Of a stretch of 5,551 nucleotides of DNA, positions 4,661 to 5,551 are shown one piece after another. The stretch comes from an uncultured Azospirillum sp. (lineage in GTDB: Bacteria > Pseudomonadota > Alphaproteobacteria > Azospirillales > Azospirillaceae): positions 1-5,551 of the forward strand of contig CALGOL010000603.1 in the NCBI GenBank assembly GCA_937960755.1. The letters run 5' to 3'. The position numbers and the translations under genes are program-made. Positions within the stretch are counted from its first letter, which is position 1. Each line of letters starts with the position of its first letter. The notes below the pieces were generated by a model. The model worked only from the letters and a program-made list of their open reading frames with translations. It was not told the DNA's origin and made no database searches.

Positions 4661-5551
4661 CTATTCGGGGAACGCCTCCACCACGCTTTTGACCTGCCGC
4701 TGAAAGGCTTGGTCGGTGCGGTACTGCTCCAAAACGCCTTTATCGCGCTGCAAGACGAAATAGATCGACGCGCGATCCGGCAGCAGGCGCGGATTCGGCT
4801 TATCCAGCAGATTGCCGTTCCATTCCACCCGCGACAAAAAATAGACTGCGCGGGCGTACATCATAAAAAGCTTGCTGTCAGCAGAAAATTTTTCACGCCG
4901 AAGCAACGCAAAGTAATAATAATTCTTTCCGTGAAAGTAACTATTATAAATTATTTGCATAGCGTTGAAACGTTCGTCCTGCGCCTGAATTTTCTTCAAC
5001 TGGCGCTCCAACCGGAAACCGGCGTGCAAATATTCTCGCGCCTCCGCTTCAAATGAAAAGGTCGAGCCTTTCACCAGCGCCATTTGCTCGCCGTATTTCT
5101 TTAGCGTGCGGTTCAGCAGCAATTCCAGAAAGCGCCGATCCAGCGCCAACGAATCCGGGATCTTGGGCAGGAAGTCGAAGACATGCCGCAAGTGATAAGG
5201 ATGGCGGACGATAATCACCGGGGCCGCGCGACCGGAATGCTTGATTTTGGCGCGGGCTTCCGGCGACAGGGTGACGGCGGGCGACACCGACGCCATCACC
5301 GTCGCCGTCAAATCCTGCACTTTGAAACGCAACTGAGCGTCCGACGACTGGCTCATCATCCCCATCGACGAAAAGAGCCGCAAAAGCCGGTCCTTCAACG
5401 TCTCCCTCGGCATTTTGTGCGTCGGAAAATCCGTCACCACCAAGGGATTGCCTAAAACGTCGGCCGCTGGCGGCAAGGGGTTCAAATTGAACTGCTTGCC
5501 CATGACGACGCCGCGGCCGCCCTCGCCCGCGCCTTGTCCGCCGCCGCCGTC
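4661..5551 (-). CDS. Hypothetical protein, probably 5'-truncated by the window edge
   Basis: Not recognised. From the ATG at 5503 the product is 280 residues, without a signal peptide, membrane segment or known catalytic motif. It is predicted largely helical, with stretches such as LDRRFLELLLNRTLKKYGEQM (121-141) and a region rich in aromatic residues at 185-222 that includes NYYYF and MMYARAVYFLSR. The protein is basic in the middle and ends EAFPE. The frame stays open for 16 further codons upstream to the right edge, encoding a glycine-rich stretch (DGGGGQGAGEGGRGVV), and ATG 5503 has no clear ribosome binding site, so the true start may lie outside the window. The section 4855-4985 is markedly AT-richer than its surroundings. 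The stop at 4661 is followed by copy B within about 26 bases. No functional link to nrdJ can be read from the sequence. Confidence 0.75.
   Translation of the reverse strand, partial: DGGGGQGAGEGGRGVVMGKQFNLNPLPPAADVLGNPLVVTDFPTHKMPRETLKDRLLRLFSSMGMMSQSSDAQLRFKVQDLTATVMASVSPAVTLSPEARAKIKHSGRAAPVIIVRHPYHLRHVFDFLPKIPDSLALDRRFLELLLNRTLKKYGEQMALVKGSTFSFEAEAREYLHAGFRLERQLKKIQAQDERFNAMQIIYNSYFHGKNYYYFALLRREKFSADSKLFMMYARAVYFLSRVEWNGNLLDKPNPRLLPDRASIYFVLQRDKGVLEQYRTDQAFQRQVKSVVEAFPE

Overview
The window is GC-rich and gene-dense, and all four supported genes lie on the minus strand. The main gene is a very large adenosylcobalamin-dependent (class II) ribonucleotide reductase of the long form typical of Alphaproteobacteria. 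Its N-terminus matches that subfamily from the first residues, so an alphaproteobacterium is the best guess. Placement near Rhodospirillales is a weaker impression from the neighbouring helix-turn-helix protein.

Layout from right to left, which is the direction of transcription. (1) 4661-5551: an unrecognised soluble protein of at least 280 residues whose reading frame stays open to the right edge. (2) 4454-4660: a 207-base gap holding regulatory copy B (about 4525-4634), followed by a compact promoter/operator palindrome (4469-4485). (3) 4154-4453 and 3704-4138: a two-gene module, a 99-residue DUF4258-type protein followed 15 bases later by a 144-residue HTH protein resembling the C-terminal half of MqsA. 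This looks like a toxin-first type II toxin-antitoxin operon. (4) 3454-3703: a 250-base gap holding regulatory copy A (3564-3674) and the nrdJ leader. (5) 1-3453: nrdJ, 1151 codons visible, with its C-terminus cut by the left edge.

The most notable signal is that copies A and B are diverged duplicates of one regulatory region, in the same orientation, 961 bases apart, exactly bracketing the two-gene module. In each copy, two NrdR-box-like sites keep a 31-base centre-to-centre spacing, a GANTC site is retained, and one good DnaA box plus one degenerate DnaA-like site are present. Divergence is concentrated in the spacer between the NrdR-like boxes. This pattern suggests selection on protein-binding sites. 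The likely meaning is that the nrdJ control region (NrdR for dNTP status, DnaA and possibly CcrM methylation for cell cycle) was duplicated, with the toxin-antitoxin-like pair now sitting between the copies and possibly under the same control. The copies and their spacing are read directly from the sequence. The regulator assignments are inference.
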